NCBI GenBank assembly: GCA_026686845.1
Contig: JAIVEN010000021.1
Coordinates: forward strand, 13,224,001-13,288,000
Direction of reading: 5' to 3'
DNA length: 64,000 nucleotides
Source of the DNA: Adenanthera pavonina
Taxonomy: Eukaryota; Streptophyta; Magnoliopsida; Fabales; Fabaceae
Shown here piece by piece: positions 45,408 to 58,075 of this stretch (position 1 is the stretch's first letter; the number at the start of each line of letters is the position of its first letter). The notes beneath the pieces were generated by a model. The model saw nothing but the letters and a program-made list of their open reading frames with translations, ran no database searches and was not told the DNA's origin. The translations under genes were made by a program, and so were the position numbers.

Positions 45408-47984
45408 TGTAATGACCTACTTCCAAAACACCCTGAAGCCAAAACCACTCCTAAAACCTCAAAAACATAGAAAAACATGGAATAAGGCTAGAGTCGTGGT
45501 GAGCTACAGTACAACCGTAGCTTGGGAAAGGTAGTAACACATGGCACCACGACCAAGCTTTTGGCACCACGGTGCCCATATCAAAATCCTTATCAACAAA
45601 TTGTTGATTTTTCGGGTGAACTTCCGACGTGCACAACTTTGTGCTCTAACCTCCGATTGACCTAATTCCAACTCCTACAGATCAATCTTATTCCAATCTA
45701 ACTATGGACACTGGTTTCACCTCAATCTATCTCCGTATGGAGATTTTGGACACATGTGACCAATTTGATCACTTTTTGACCAAAACTCAATTGCCACCAA
45801 AGGCAATTTGGCACCCAAAGACCATTCACACAAGTTTTAAATGGCATAACTAGCCTATCCAAGGAGGTTTCACCCTGGAGAAACTACTCCTCTGAGAGTC
45901 AATCCCCTTGAAATGCAATTTCACATAATGGGCTACATGCCGAAAACACATATACAGGGCCCAAAATCCCCTTTGGGCTCACACATACAGCCAATCAGGC
46001 TCAAACCTGTGCTTCAACATCAATGACCCATACCAGGGTCCAAAACATCATTATATAAACCATCCATGGCACATATCTACACCTATCACATATCATCCAT
46101 CATCATCTATATCATCCAAACATCATCGTCACGATCATCCTATCATCACATGGCATACAGATAATACTACCAAGATGACAAGACCACACATACATACACA
46201 TAACTCTACACAGCACAAGTCATTACTAAAACAAAGCGGTAAAACTACTAATATACTTATTATTCTTGACAGTGGAGAGGATGACTCCTTATTCTTCTCT
46301 AGACTAATACCAGAGTCTTCACATGAAATATTAGCCATGGAGGGTGTGAGACAAAGTCTCAATAACTGGGACAAGCACACACATACAATAATATCATCAA
46401 TACCACACATATATGCACATGATGTAATGTGATGCCGAGTGCTATGGTATGCATGTCTCCTTTGTACACAGCTAGAACCATGAGCTGGCGTCATCACAAG
46501 ACATTTTAAATAGGTGCTTCCCTTCCAACATTCGGTAAAGACTGATTCTGGGACTTCACTAAGCTCACCTCATACTAGTGCACCCATCCAAAGGTCATAC
46601 TAATATTTGGATTGTGGCTCTCCTTCCCTTGGACCACTCGAATTAGTGGTGATTTAAGAAAGGTACAATCCACTGCCACCTGGCTCTCCTAGCCATAGGA
46701 GAGGATTTAGTGGCAGGGATGTTCCATCCTATCACCATATCATATCATATCATATCATATCATATCTCATCTCATCATCATATCACATCTTATCATCACC
46801 TCCCAATCCACCACACAATATGCATCAAATGGTAATGATGTCAATTCCATGCTAACATGCCTCTTGTAATATAATCATTATCTTGGTCATCATCATGGTC
46901 ATGCTAGCATGCAATCATATGGGAATGCTACATAAACCACATATACGCATCACATTTTTCATCATCATATACTAATACCAGGAGTCGGGATTCATACTTC
47001 GTCTAGTCGTGTACAAACCACGATATGTATAGGAAATCATGCACACACATAATGATATCGTGGTATAAATGGAAACATGCATATATATATATATCAACAT
47101 AACATACATATATCACAAACACCCAATTACCTCGGATTACCGACACCACACACACAAGGGAATTTGGCAAGCCTTCGAAGCACCTATCACAAACCACACA
47201 CTTCCGATGAGCCAAACAATCACTAAAACATCATAATGCCTTTAATTAATTTAATACTGATAACAACCAAAATCCATAATTTAGCCATTCAAGTTTAACC
47301 CATAGTTCCAACAACATAATTACATATCAATGAGCTCCAATTAACCATCCATATCTTAATCATCTTAATACATCTCTGATTCCTAACTTCCTTAACCATT
47401 TTCAACCTAGGGTTATACCAAATCATATATAATCCTTCTTAAACTCATACCCAAACCTTTCTAATACTAAATAACATCTCATTGATCCCATTACATCCAT
47501 TTTAATCAGTAGAAAATACAACCCAACCGAAACTTAACATGCCCCCATGGATTTCAACCAAGTTTCATGAAGAAAATAAAAGAGGAGAGGTTAGGGATCA
47601 CTTACCAACCTAGATTGAAGCTCTTCAAGGCCAAAAATCACTCACAGAGGTTGGAAAATCGAAGCCCTAGTAGAGCTCCTCTATTTCTCCCACTGATTCT
47701 TTCTACTTCCATTGATTGAAACTCATCCAATTTAAAGGATTTTCGGGGTCTGGCGCTACGATGGTCAATAAGTTTATTGCGGCGTGAAACACTTCTATCC
47801 AGTAAAAGTTATAAAAGTTTTAGCTCGTTCACCGCGGCGGCCTTGCTTCTCGCTAAGGCGTGGAATGCTTCTGTCGCCTTTTTATTCTTCCTCCATCCTG
47901 ATCCTCTGGTCCTACACACATCACCGAGTATACTTCTCATTAGCTCATGATTAAGTCTAGGATAGTGTAATGAGAGTTGTTACA
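45408..47984 (-). repeat. 3' LTR of the truncated element
   Basis: 2577 bp, TGTAATGACC... to ...GAGTTGTTACA. It is co-linear with 33779-36330 but clearly diverged. It contains a (CATAT)n run near 46736-46766. Confidence 0.85.
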
Positions 47985-48002
47985 TTCTCCCCTCCTTAAA
48001 AG
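47985..48002 (-). other. Polypurine tract of the truncated element
   Basis: Minus strand cttttaaggaggggagaa, preceded by atcgaggacgaaatttc, the Tekay/Del-type gypsy 3' signature. Confidence 0.9.
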
Positions 48003-51000
48003 AAATTTCGTCCTCGATATTTAAAGACACTAACCTCAACCGAAAATGAACATATTTCTTCCACCTTAATTCTTCCATTCTTAGTAATTTTTCTCAATAT
48101 CAACTTCCTATAGCCCCTTTACAGGACAAGCTACTCTATCCTACTTCACTTTAACATCCACAAATCCATGTGACTTACATCGAGTACTCAACCATAATGT
48201 CGAATCTTTCTTACATTCCTAAACGTAAGATAGGTCGGATAACATTTTGATGTGAATTCCTTTGCCCCAAAGCAGACTTTTTCACATAATTGTTCCATCA
48301 AAACTTCTAGGGCAAACAATCATTCTTCTCAATTTTTGACTTTTTCCCTTACTTGTCTACACAAATGACTAGTTGCTTCTAATTATTTCTCTTAAGATTC
48401 AAATCACACCAACTGCCATATTTTCTCTGACGAGGCTCTATTAATCAAACGTCACTGATGTCCATAGCTTGTCTTAATTACTTTATAACATCCAAAATTT
48501 ATTCCTTATTATCATATTAAGAGGAAAACCTCATTTTCTCATGACTTTTTCATAATACCAACCACTTGTCCATGTTCCATTGCAAGATATAGTCCTTCCA
48601 TATATAGACCCTTTACATTTTGATCCTCTTTGGTAATTCTTGTTAACTAAACTTCTTCATTGCTCTATTCACATATCCCCTTGTCAGCCGACAACTTTCT
48701 CTTCAGTTAACTATTATGGTTAAGGTTTCCTAAGCTACGATTATCTCAATTATCACTCCAACCATTCTGACTTCTCACTACCACCTCTTCTACGATGCAA
48801 ACTACTGCTTGGAAAACTTACATTATCATCTTTTGATCTCCATAACAACATCTCCCTTTAGCATCAATTTATTTGTTTGTTGTTACTATGAATCCCTCTC
48901 TAATTCACTAGTACACGCTAGGTTAACCACATCTGCCACATCTTGTGGAATCTCTTTACTACACCTTTGGTATTAACCAAATTAAAGCCGTCACCAGGAA
49001 CTTTGAAGGTTATTTCCATTACACTGTACATACGCCCACACTATATAAAAATTTATTTCAGAGGGAAGATCATCCACTTCTCCACCAAATAGCAATACCA
49101 AAGGCATAAGCAAAATCATTGTATCATTGAGGTCCACAACATTCTTATAGCCTTATCATCATGAAAACAACTTCACCAGTGACCTAACTATGTTTCCTTG
49201 TAATGGGGCCACTTTTCCAAATAATTTCGTGATCTCACAAAACCTTTGTACCAGCAAGCCAATCATTAGTTACTTATACACTTTAGAAGAGTCCTTCCAG
49301 TTCTCTTTCCATCTTTAGCATAATATTTTTGTTCCCACTCAAACAAAACTTTTTGATATCATGTCATTCTTTTCCACATGCTTCTTATTTACAATACATT
49401 TCTCTGACAATCTTGCTTATGGATAGACTCGTTTAATCTTTAGGGCTTATAACTTTTCCAATGCCCAATCCATATACTCCTTAAATTTAGTTCCGTTGTG
49501 CACTCTGATTCCTTCATTCTTGCATATAGGGTCATAAAGTACATTCACATTATCGATGAACATCATCATCCTATATTTAAATTATCGTTCTAGCTTTATT
49601 ATCACTATAGATCCCGCAATCAATGCGCTTTATAGCGAGAGGCTACAAGTCACCACATGCCACTCATTGTTACACCATAATCACAACTTACTTATGTTTT
49701 ACTGACAATGTTTTGGGTTCTTTCTTATGACTCAAATTGCTTCTTCCAATCCAATTCAACCATTACAATACAACTACCTGCCTCAATCTTTATGAGTTCC
49801 ATATGAATTCTACTTTTAGATCATCAATCCCTTTCTCCTTCTCATAGTCATTGAGAGATTTGGAATTTCTTCCATTAAATGAAGAACTGCTCATCTCATG
49901 ATCAGTGAATTGCTATAACGTATGCATCAATTAGTCAACTATACCATGTTTGAACATTTTTATATCATGATATGCTAATTATATCATAGCAGGAAATCAT
50001 AAGTTTTCTTGAAACCCTATTTCTTTTAAAAGGTATGATAAAGAAGTAAAATTTGTTTATTTTGTATCTATACGTATATGTATTTATGTAAATGGGAATA
50101 CATGAGTTTAATCCAGGAATATTATACTCTTAGTGATAGTGTGTGTAGTTTTAATGGTAGTGATAACAATGATAATAATGATGAGAAAATAATTGGTTTC
50201 ATATACATGTATTGGATGTTGACTCATGATGATACATTTATTGCTATTGTGCATCCACATATGATAGCATGCTAGCATGGTAACAATGATGATGATGATT
50301 TGTGTATGGCATTGACATGTTAGCATGACATTTGGGCATTATCACCACATTATGCATATTGGGACATTGTTGGCCGGGTGATGATGACTTGTGATATGAT
50401 AAAACCACGTGGTATACCGATCCACTAGTGGGCACGCGAGGCCTTGTGTCCAAGTGATGAGGTTAATGGATATATTCCTACCACTAAATTCTCTTCCTTT
50501 GACCAGGAAATCCATGTGGCAATAGATTGGGCATGACCTTCCCTAAATCACCACCAATTCAGGTAGTCCAAAGGAAAGGAAACCATGGTCTATACACTAG
50601 TGTAATAACCTTTGGCCAAGTTGTGACAAGTGGTAGTGAGCTTAGTAGTACCCCGGAATCAACCTTCACCGGTTGTTGGAAGAAGGCTACTTATCAAAGC
50701 TACTGTCTGACAGTAACATGGTTCCTACTGTAATTGATATGGGTTTTACATATCATGCACATTGCATTTCTCATATTACATATCACATATTGCATAAGCA
50801 TGAATATATGTATATATATATAATACTATACACTTGTCTTGTAGTGCATGTGTGTAAGTAAAACCTCTTGTTTTGTTGCCCCTGATTAATAGGACGTACA
50901 TCTCACCCCCTCGATAACACCCCTTTTCAGGAAAAGATTTTAGTTCTAGCAAGATGGTGGTCGAGGTGGTTTCTTTATTGGCCAATGCACGGGATATTCA

Positions 51001-51238
51001 TGTACTCATAATCAATATAAGCTCATATGAGAACACATGTTGTATGTATATATATATGTAGCATTGTGCCAAGTGTAGAGATATAACTAGATACCATGTG
51101 TGTTATGGTTTTATGTTTCCTTTAGACTGTTCCTGAGTTCTGGACTATATTTTTAACCTCATGTTGTGTTGATTCAGAGGTCAGAGTATGTTTTGACAAG
51201 TTGTTATGAATTACAGAGGTGTAAACATTAGTGGTTAT

Positions 51239-52895
51239 TGTTAGATAAGCTGGCTTCCCAAGAGGGGGTGAATTAGGAAGATTAAAAATTTTCTTCAAAA
51301 AGTCAAGAAAGTGAAGAAAGCAAAGGGTGATGGTAAAACAGAGTATGAATGAATAAACAGTAAAAGTAATAGTAGGGAAGAGAAGACTCTGATATTTATC
51401 CTGGTTCGGTCTCTCAACTTGACCTACGTCCAGTCCCCAAGTCACCACTTGAGATTTTCCACTATTCTGCAAGAATTCAGTGGGCTTCTTGCAAATGCCT
51501 CAGTACACAGATAATGCTCTGTTTCTAGAGCTCACACTTTCACTCTATGCACTCTCACTGAGTACTTTCCCAATCCCTTGTGATATCCCCTCACAAGAAA
51601 ATCTTTCTTCCAGATGAAGATAAGATTGTTTACAATGAATAAACTCTCTTAATCAGAGTATATATGAAAGTTAAAGTACAAATATTGAAGTGCGAGAGTA
51701 GGAGACTTTGAGTAGATGATTTGGCAGAGTTTCAGTATTTACAAAGTAAAAATCGTTACCCACATCTTCAAATGAAGTTTTATTTATAGATTTCTGCCCC
51801 AACTATACATTAGAGACCAGATCTAGCCATTAAAGACGTTACCCAATAGTTACTCTAAGAAACTATCCATTTACCAACTGCATTTAATGCTTCTGACATT
51901 CGAAGTTCGAATTTTAGTTGGTCAACAGATGAATTTTGCAAAAACCGAAAGTTAAAGCCTTTAACGTTAAACTTCTGAAGTTCGTCTGTTATGAGTCAAA
52001 ATTCAAATTTTCATCTTTAGAAAATGATTGTATGTTGGAACAAATGAATTTCCATGTGTAAAGTTGTTCTGTCAAGTGTGAATAGTAAATTCGATTTGCT
52101 ACAGTGCCTTCGAAATTCAAATTTTGGAACCCCAAAATTCATCTGTCAGAAGTTGGTTCAATAAGGCACAATAGTTGATAAGTTCAAAATTCAAATTTTC
52201 AAAGGGCAAAGTTCGTCTGTCAGAGAGACTTCTTTTCAGACCTACTTGAAAATTTGAATTTATGAGTATTGTCATTCTTATGTCAACATATCAACACAAC
52301 AGACTTACAAGCTTTGTTTCTGAAATTCAAATTTACATGTTCAAAGTTCGTCTGTCAATGGGCAATTTTAAAGCTCTTTTTAAACTTGTTTTCAGATAAA
52401 CTTTGACACATTTTCAGATGAGTTTTTTAATTTTCATAACTTGCATTTTGTCTTAAATTCAAATTTTCAAAAGCCAAAGTTCTTCTGTCATTGAAAGCTC
52501 TTTTCAGACACGTATCAAAATTCGAATTTCTCAAGTCAAAATTCATCTGTCAGAGAAGCCTTTTTTCAGACTTGTTCATTTTCAATACGAAATTCAAATT
52601 TCCAAAGGCAAAGTTCTAATTTTCAAAACAACATATCAGTGTAAACCTTTCAAACTTCATTTGTTGGTGGGTGTTTTTCAAATATTCTATGAATTAACAT
52701 AGAATTAAGGTTTTAAAATATCTTTTCACCAAATCAAAGTCTTTTACTCAAATTAAAACATTACTAAACATTCTACATCTATTCTTGCATTGATTTCTCC
52801 AAAATTCCTTCACTTGAAACCTTTTGTGCACCTTTGATATCTTTACTCCAAGCTCTTGAAGGTTGGTTTGGAATCATCAAAACACTTGATTCAAA
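51239..52895 (-). repeat. 3' LTR of the Sirevirus-type element
   Basis: About 1657 bp. The plus-strand start is tgttagataagctggc; the right end reads gattcaaa where the other LTR has gattcaaca, so the terminal TG of the minus strand is mutated. Motifs of the type aaagttcgtctgtca recur through its second half. Confidence 0.88.
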
Positions 52896-52910
52896 TTTCT
52901 CCCCCTTTTT
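52896..52910 (-). other. Polypurine tract of the Sirevirus-type element
   Basis: Minus strand aaaaagggggagaaa, preceded by ttgtcatcatc, standing against the left LTR. This is the usual arrangement at the 3' end of Sirevirus-type copia elements and sets the backbone orientation. Confidence 0.88.
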
Positions 52911-53201
52911 GATGATGACAAAACAACTTACAAACTGGATTAGTTCTTGGGTTTGCTTTCACAAGCTCCCCCTCAACATATGCATTATAATCCAAAAGAT
53001 ATCATATATAGTAGATCAAGTAAAGAGATTTATTAACTCATTCAAAGTTTAACAAGAATAGATTATTGCGACCAAGGAATTATTTTATTTCATTAAATGT
53101 CACTTTACAAGAAACAACAGTGCAACATATTACAGAAACGCAGTACACAACAACAGAAACACAAAAACATCACTACAAGAGGACACAAGCATAAGTTCTA
53201 A

Positions 53202-53405
53202 TCACTTTTTCTTTGACTTGGTCTTCTTGCTATAAGTTTTTCTTGAAGGCTCTGCGGCAGACTTTCCAGTTTGCTTTCCAGTTTGCTCACTCTTCTCCCC
53301 CTTTTTGGCATCATTAGGAAGGTGAACAAAATCAGCAAGAGGAGGGATCTGAGACACTGGAATGGCTTGAAGAGGCATAGGAACAAATTGATAGGGGATG
53401 CTCAA
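53202..53405 (-). pseudogene. C-terminal end of Sirevirus ORF3, in backbone orientation
   Basis: The minus-strand frame contains FVPMPLQAIPVSQIPP, then a lysine-rich tail with SKKTKSKKK before the stop. The first motif is shared with the end of the plus-strand ORF3 (58008-58071), and the tail is what that copy lacks. It is thus a detached 3' end of ORF3, followed on the minus strand by 300 bp of noncoding sequence and the purine tract. Confidence 0.75.
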
Positions 53406-55004
53406 GAGAGAGTTAAAACCAGAAAAGAGTTAAGAGATCAAATGATAAAGTGTGCTTTCATTTCACAAATTGAACCTAAATGTACTGAAGAAGCCTTAAC
53501 TGATGAATACTGGATTTTAGCTATGCAAGATCAGTTGAATCAGTTTGAAAGAAATCAAGTTTGGGATTTAGTGCCTAAACCCAAAAATCATCCTGTCATT
53601 GGTACTAAATGGGTTTTTAGAAATAAACTTGATGAATCAGGATCAATAATCAGAAATAAAGCTAGACTGGTTGCAAAAAGATATAATCAAGAAGAAGGTA
53701 TTGATTTTGAAGAAACCTTTGCTCCGGTGGCTAGATTAGAAGCAATTAGAATTCTGTTAACATATGCATGCATGAAAAACATTTTGTTGTATCAAATGGA
53801 TGTGAAGAGTGCTTTTCTAAATGGATATATCATGGAAGAAGTTTATGTAGACCAACCTCCAGGCTTTGAGGACTCTACAAAACCAAACCATGTTTATAAA
53901 CTAAAGAAAGCCCTTTACAGTTTAAAGCAAGCCCCTAGAACATGGTATGAAAGATTAAGTAATTTTTTAATTGAAAAGGGGTTCACCAGAGGAAAAGTTG
54001 ATACAACTTTATTCACTAAGAAAGAAAATAAAGATTTACTTATTGTTCAAATCTATGTTGATGATATTATATTTGGTGCTACTAATGAATCTCTTTGCAA
54101 GAATTTTTCTAAGCTAATGCAAGGAGAATTCGAAATGTCCATGATAGGTGAACTTAACTTCTTCCTTAGATTGCAAATCAAACAATGTGATGATGGTATC
54201 TTTCTCAATCAATCCAAGTATCTAAGAGAATTGCTAAAGAATTTTGGGATGGAGAATGCCAAGCCAATGGGAACACCCATGGCTACAACAACCAAACTGG
54301 ATATGGATGAAAAAGGGAAAATGTTTAACATAACCCAGTATAGAAGAATGATTGGATCCCTACTGTACCTAACTGCCAACAGACCTGACATCATATTTAG
54401 TGTCTGTATGTGTGCAAGATTCCAGTCATGTCCCAAGGAAACCCATGCAACTACTGTGAAGCGTATCTTCAGATGTCTTATTGGAACATCACATATGGGT
54501 CTTTGGTATCCAAAGGGAAATGGAGAAGATTTGAAAGGATACACTGATGCTGACTTTGTAGGATCCAAAACTGATAGGAAAAGCACAAGTGGAACGTGTC
54601 AATTTCTTGGAGGATCCTTGGTTTCATGGTTTAGCAAAAAGCAAAACAGTGTGGCCTTATCCACGGCAGAAGCTAAATATGTTGCAGCTGGAAGCTGTTG
54701 TGCCCAAATCATTTGGATGAGACAGCAGCTTAAGGATCTTGAGGATGAGATGAAGGAAATACCAATAATGTGTGACAACCAAAGTGCCATTAACATCACA
54801 AAGAATCCAGTCATGCATTCAAGGACAAAACATATTGAAGTAAGGCACCACTTTATAAGGGATCATGTTCTGAAAGGAGAAATCATATTAGAATACATCC
54901 CTACAGAGGATCAAGTTGCTGATATCTTGACAAAGCCTCTATCAGAAGATAGACACTGCAAAATCAGGAGAGAATTGGGTATGGTAAATCCCAATGAATT
55001 ATAA
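53397..55004 (+). pseudogene. Ty1/copia reverse transcriptase-RNase H fragment of pol
   Basis: About 535 codons open to a TAA at 55004. It begins just before the RT (TRKELRDQMIKCAFISQIEP), then VWDLVPKPKNHPVIGTKWVF, the aspartate motif QMDVKSAFLNG with PPGFE, the catalytic YVDDIIFGATN, the connection GSLLYLTANRPDI, RNase H landmarks YTDADFVGSKTDRKSTSG and LSTAEAKYVA, and the end VADILTKPL. In a whole element this part copies RNA into cDNA and removes the RNA. Catalytic residues look intact. Gag, protease and integrase are missing upstream, because the frame is joined to reversed ORF3 sequence at about 53400. The frame therefore starts in antisense ORF3 DNA and has no native start. Wording fits the Sirevirus/Maximus lineage. 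Confidence 0.9.
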
Positions 55005-55991
55005 GTAAATCCTTGTGAATTTCTATTTTTAGATTTTCTAACAGTAAATCAATTCTAACTTAAGCATCGGAGAAATTTTAATGTAAGTTGCAGGTGCTCC
55101 TCATGAGTTTAAATGATAGTAGATCTGAAAAATGGAGCAAATCAGAATGGAATAGTCAAAAGGAGAAAGAGACAGCAAGAAATCTGAGTTCTAAATTCAT
55201 TCTGTAAGTTTTTAAAGTTGAAATTCATATTTTAGTTGTGTGTTAGAAGAATTTCCTTGATAAATTGTGTTTTTGAATGAGGGAGCATGCTCAACATTCG
55301 AATTTAGATGCCTAACAGACGAACTTCAGCTTGGAACAGTTCTCGGTGGTCCCTCAAAATTCGTCTGTTGATCCTTGAAAGTTCAAATTTTCAAAAATAA
55401 AAGATTCAATGTTATCTTTGTCCAAAATGATGTTTATACAAACGTCCATTTCACAACATACGCATGTTGGAAAACCTTTACAAAGTACAGAAATTTGAAT
55501 TTCTGATTCAAAATTCATTTGTTGGAACATGCTCATATTGTTGAACCTCTGAAAGATGAATTTTCATGTGCACAATTCGTCTATTGTTTGTTGCATTGAA
55601 TATTGCTTGATGCCTGTTCTTCGAAATTTAAACCTTGTTGAAACAAAGTTCGTCTGTTCATCTTGTGTTGCTTGGACCAAGCCTATGTCAGACGAACTTT
55701 TAGAAGAAAATTTGTCTGTCAGTAAGCTTTGCTGGATGGTTTAACTTGTAACTTCCTAAAGTTTGAATTTTGACCCCTCAAAATTCGTCTGTCCTACGGT
55801 TACACACGTTAAAATCAACGGTTTTCTTCTGAACAAACGCAAGCCTATTCATCTTTTCTCCAAGTCTGTTCAAATTCTCTCTTAAATGTTCTTCAATTCT
55901 TACCATAAATCTTCATTTCCCACTGTTTAAACTCCTTTTCACCTCCTATAAACTCATTCTCAGGTTCATTCTGAAACATTCATCCTCGAAA
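55005..55991 (+). other. Spacer between pol and ORF3 of the Sirevirus-type element
   Basis: Noncoding. It carries repeated aattcgtctgtt/cagacgaactt motifs in both directions (about 55317-55325, 55358-55368, 55577-55585, 55648-55657, 55687-55696, 55782-55793), like those in the LTRs. Confidence 0.7.
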
Positions 55992-58075
55992 ATGGCAAGA
56001 GTAAAGAATCCAGAAGTTGGAAAAGGAGAGGCACGACCAAAGAGAATGGTTAAATCCCAATATGCCTCAAAGGAGGGAGAAAAACCGAAGAGAAAAGCCG
56101 AATCAAGCAAGACAACTCCCTCTAAAAGACAGAAAACAACCCCAAAGGCAGAATCAAAGAAAGCTGGACCCTCTTCTTCAAAGAAAACAGAGCCTTCGGT
56201 CCCTGTTCCTGCTACTACTGATGTTGCTTCCATTTCCTCCTCCAGTACTGAATCTAGAGAATATCAACTCACAACAATGCCATTATGAAGCACTCCTCAG
56301 ATTCAGGAGGAATACTCGACCAAGTTTGCCAATAAAAAGGTAATCAAGCCTCATTGTGTGAACATGGAAGATTTCTTAGTCTCTAACAGTTTTAATGCTG
56401 GGATATGGATGCTGAGATATAAGAATCTATTAGAGATACTAGAGAGGTATGATGATGAAGTAATTAAGACTTGGTATGCCTCCCTGGAATACAACAGCAA
56501 GAAGAAGAAGTGGGAGGTCAATCTGAGATCAAGGACCATCTGGCTCACAGATGAAACTATTAATGAAGTGTTGGAAATCCCGGGGCAAGATAGCCTTAAG
56601 ATTGACATCACTGCTTCTAAGTATATGGATGAAGCAAATACTGCTGATGAAGAAAGTGGTCCTTTTCTAAACTATAAAGAGAGCACAATCCTGAACACAT
56701 TGTTCAGAATAAGGGAAACTAGGCCAACAATAAACTTGCTGAAGCCCACTAACCTCAGTACTCAAGTAAGGATCCTACACTACATAGTGTCTACGATTAT
56801 CTTCAACAAAGGAGGCAGTTTCAATTTGATCACAAGGGCAGAGGCACATGTAATGGCAGCAATGATGCGTGGCAAGCTTATCAACATAGGTCATATCATT
56901 CTCCAACGCATGATCAAGGCAAGGGATCAGAGGAAAGACTCTACACTCCCCTATGCAGCAATCATTTCCAGAATTCTACAATATGCTAGAATTCAGTACC
57001 TTGAAAAAGGAAAAGGGAAGCCCACTGAGATTTTCAAGGAAGAGGAGCTACAAAGAATGGGGATTGAGAGAAATGAAGGAAGATGGATTGGGAAGGGAGC
57101 AGGAAAATCTGAAGATCTCTTCTTTGTTGAAGATGCCTCCCTACAGCAAGAAGGTACCTCTGAGGCTCCTGGAAAACCTACACCTCAGCCTTCTCAGCCT
57201 GTCCCGTCTCTATCTCTGCCTGCTCATATTCTATCTACTCCCTCCTCTCGTGCTAAGCCAACCAAGATCACTGAGTTGTATGACAGTCTATCTACACTCA
57301 TATTAAGCATCAGGGATGAACAAAACGCCAAGTTTGCTTATCTACAAGATCAGATCCACCAATTGGCCAAGAACATGAAGGTGGTTGCTGATGCATATGA
57401 AGACATTCGAAATGTCATTCCTGCCACATTAGCTCCACCTCAGCTAGGATTCTCTGAGCCTGCTAAATCTCCAACTCCTATGCCTCCAAGTCCCTTTGAG
57501 CTAGCCTCTTCTGAGCATGATGATGTTGTGGATGATACTGAGGTTGCTGGTACACTGAACACACCAAGTCCTGGTCCTCCCTTGAACTATGGTATGGAAG
57601 AAGAAGGCCCTCAAGATTCAAGCTCTCATGACCCTATTCAAGCAGATGCTCAAGAGTCAATCCTGTCCCAGCAAGAATCTGAGCTAGAAAGATTAGTGGC
57701 AGCCATATATACTTCACCATTCATGCAAGCTGCCCTAAATGAAGAAAGAAGCATTGTGCCTTTTGTTGATTTCAAAGCCATTGCACACAATGCTCTCTTG
57801 GAAGCTCAAAGAAGAAGGCTTAAAGAAATGCTTCCTCCCTCTGCTCCCTCACCTGTTACATACCTTGGTTTCTCGGAGGAAAGAAGGGCACAATTGGCAA
57901 TCACAAAGCAAGAAATTTCCGAACTTCTTGATATCTCTGATGATGAAGATGAAGACACAAGTTCTGAAGTTTCTGGGTCCTTGCCAAAGCTCAATCCAGA
58001 AATGTCGTTTGTTCCTATGCCTCTTCAAGCCATTCCAGTGTCTCAGATCCCTCCTACTACTGATTTTGTTCTTTC
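55992..58075 (+). pseudogene. Sirevirus ORF3 (env-position protein of unknown function), one stop codon
   Basis: The ATG at 55992 opens a lysine/serine-rich N-terminus (about 98 codons). An in-frame TGA at 56286-56288 breaks it, and the same frame continues open to the LTR edge at 58075. The N-terminal part (KPKRKAESSKTT) is basic and low-complexity. The middle (56400-56950) is a folded-looking region with tryptophans (WYASLEYNSKKKKWEV, RSRTIWLTDETINEVLEIPG) resembling the domain called 'putative plant transposon protein'. The C-terminal third is proline-, glutamate- and serine-rich. No signal peptide or clear membrane helix was seen, so an envelope role is not supported. The native C-terminal tail is cut off here and lies at 53202-53405 on the other strand. 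Confidence 0.8.

Larger units (their letters stand above)
45408..49961 (-). mobile_element. Truncated gypsy-type element of the 2.5-kb family, minus strand
   Basis: A full LTR (45408-47984), a purine tract and about 2 kb of noncoding interior are present. The 5' half of the interior and the second LTR are missing. The interior stops matching 36349-40620 near 49945-49961, where the host LTR resumes. The exact right break and a target duplication could not be fixed. Confidence 0.72.

Noticed and set aside
53271..53396. First 40 or so codons of the long frame leading into the reverse transcriptase
   Set aside because: They are antisense to the ORF3 C-terminal segment and only happen to be open; the pol-derived part starts near 53397.
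54209..54814. Minus-strand frames of 125 and 71 codons
   Set aside because: Shadows of the intact reverse transcriptase-RNase H frame on the plus strand.
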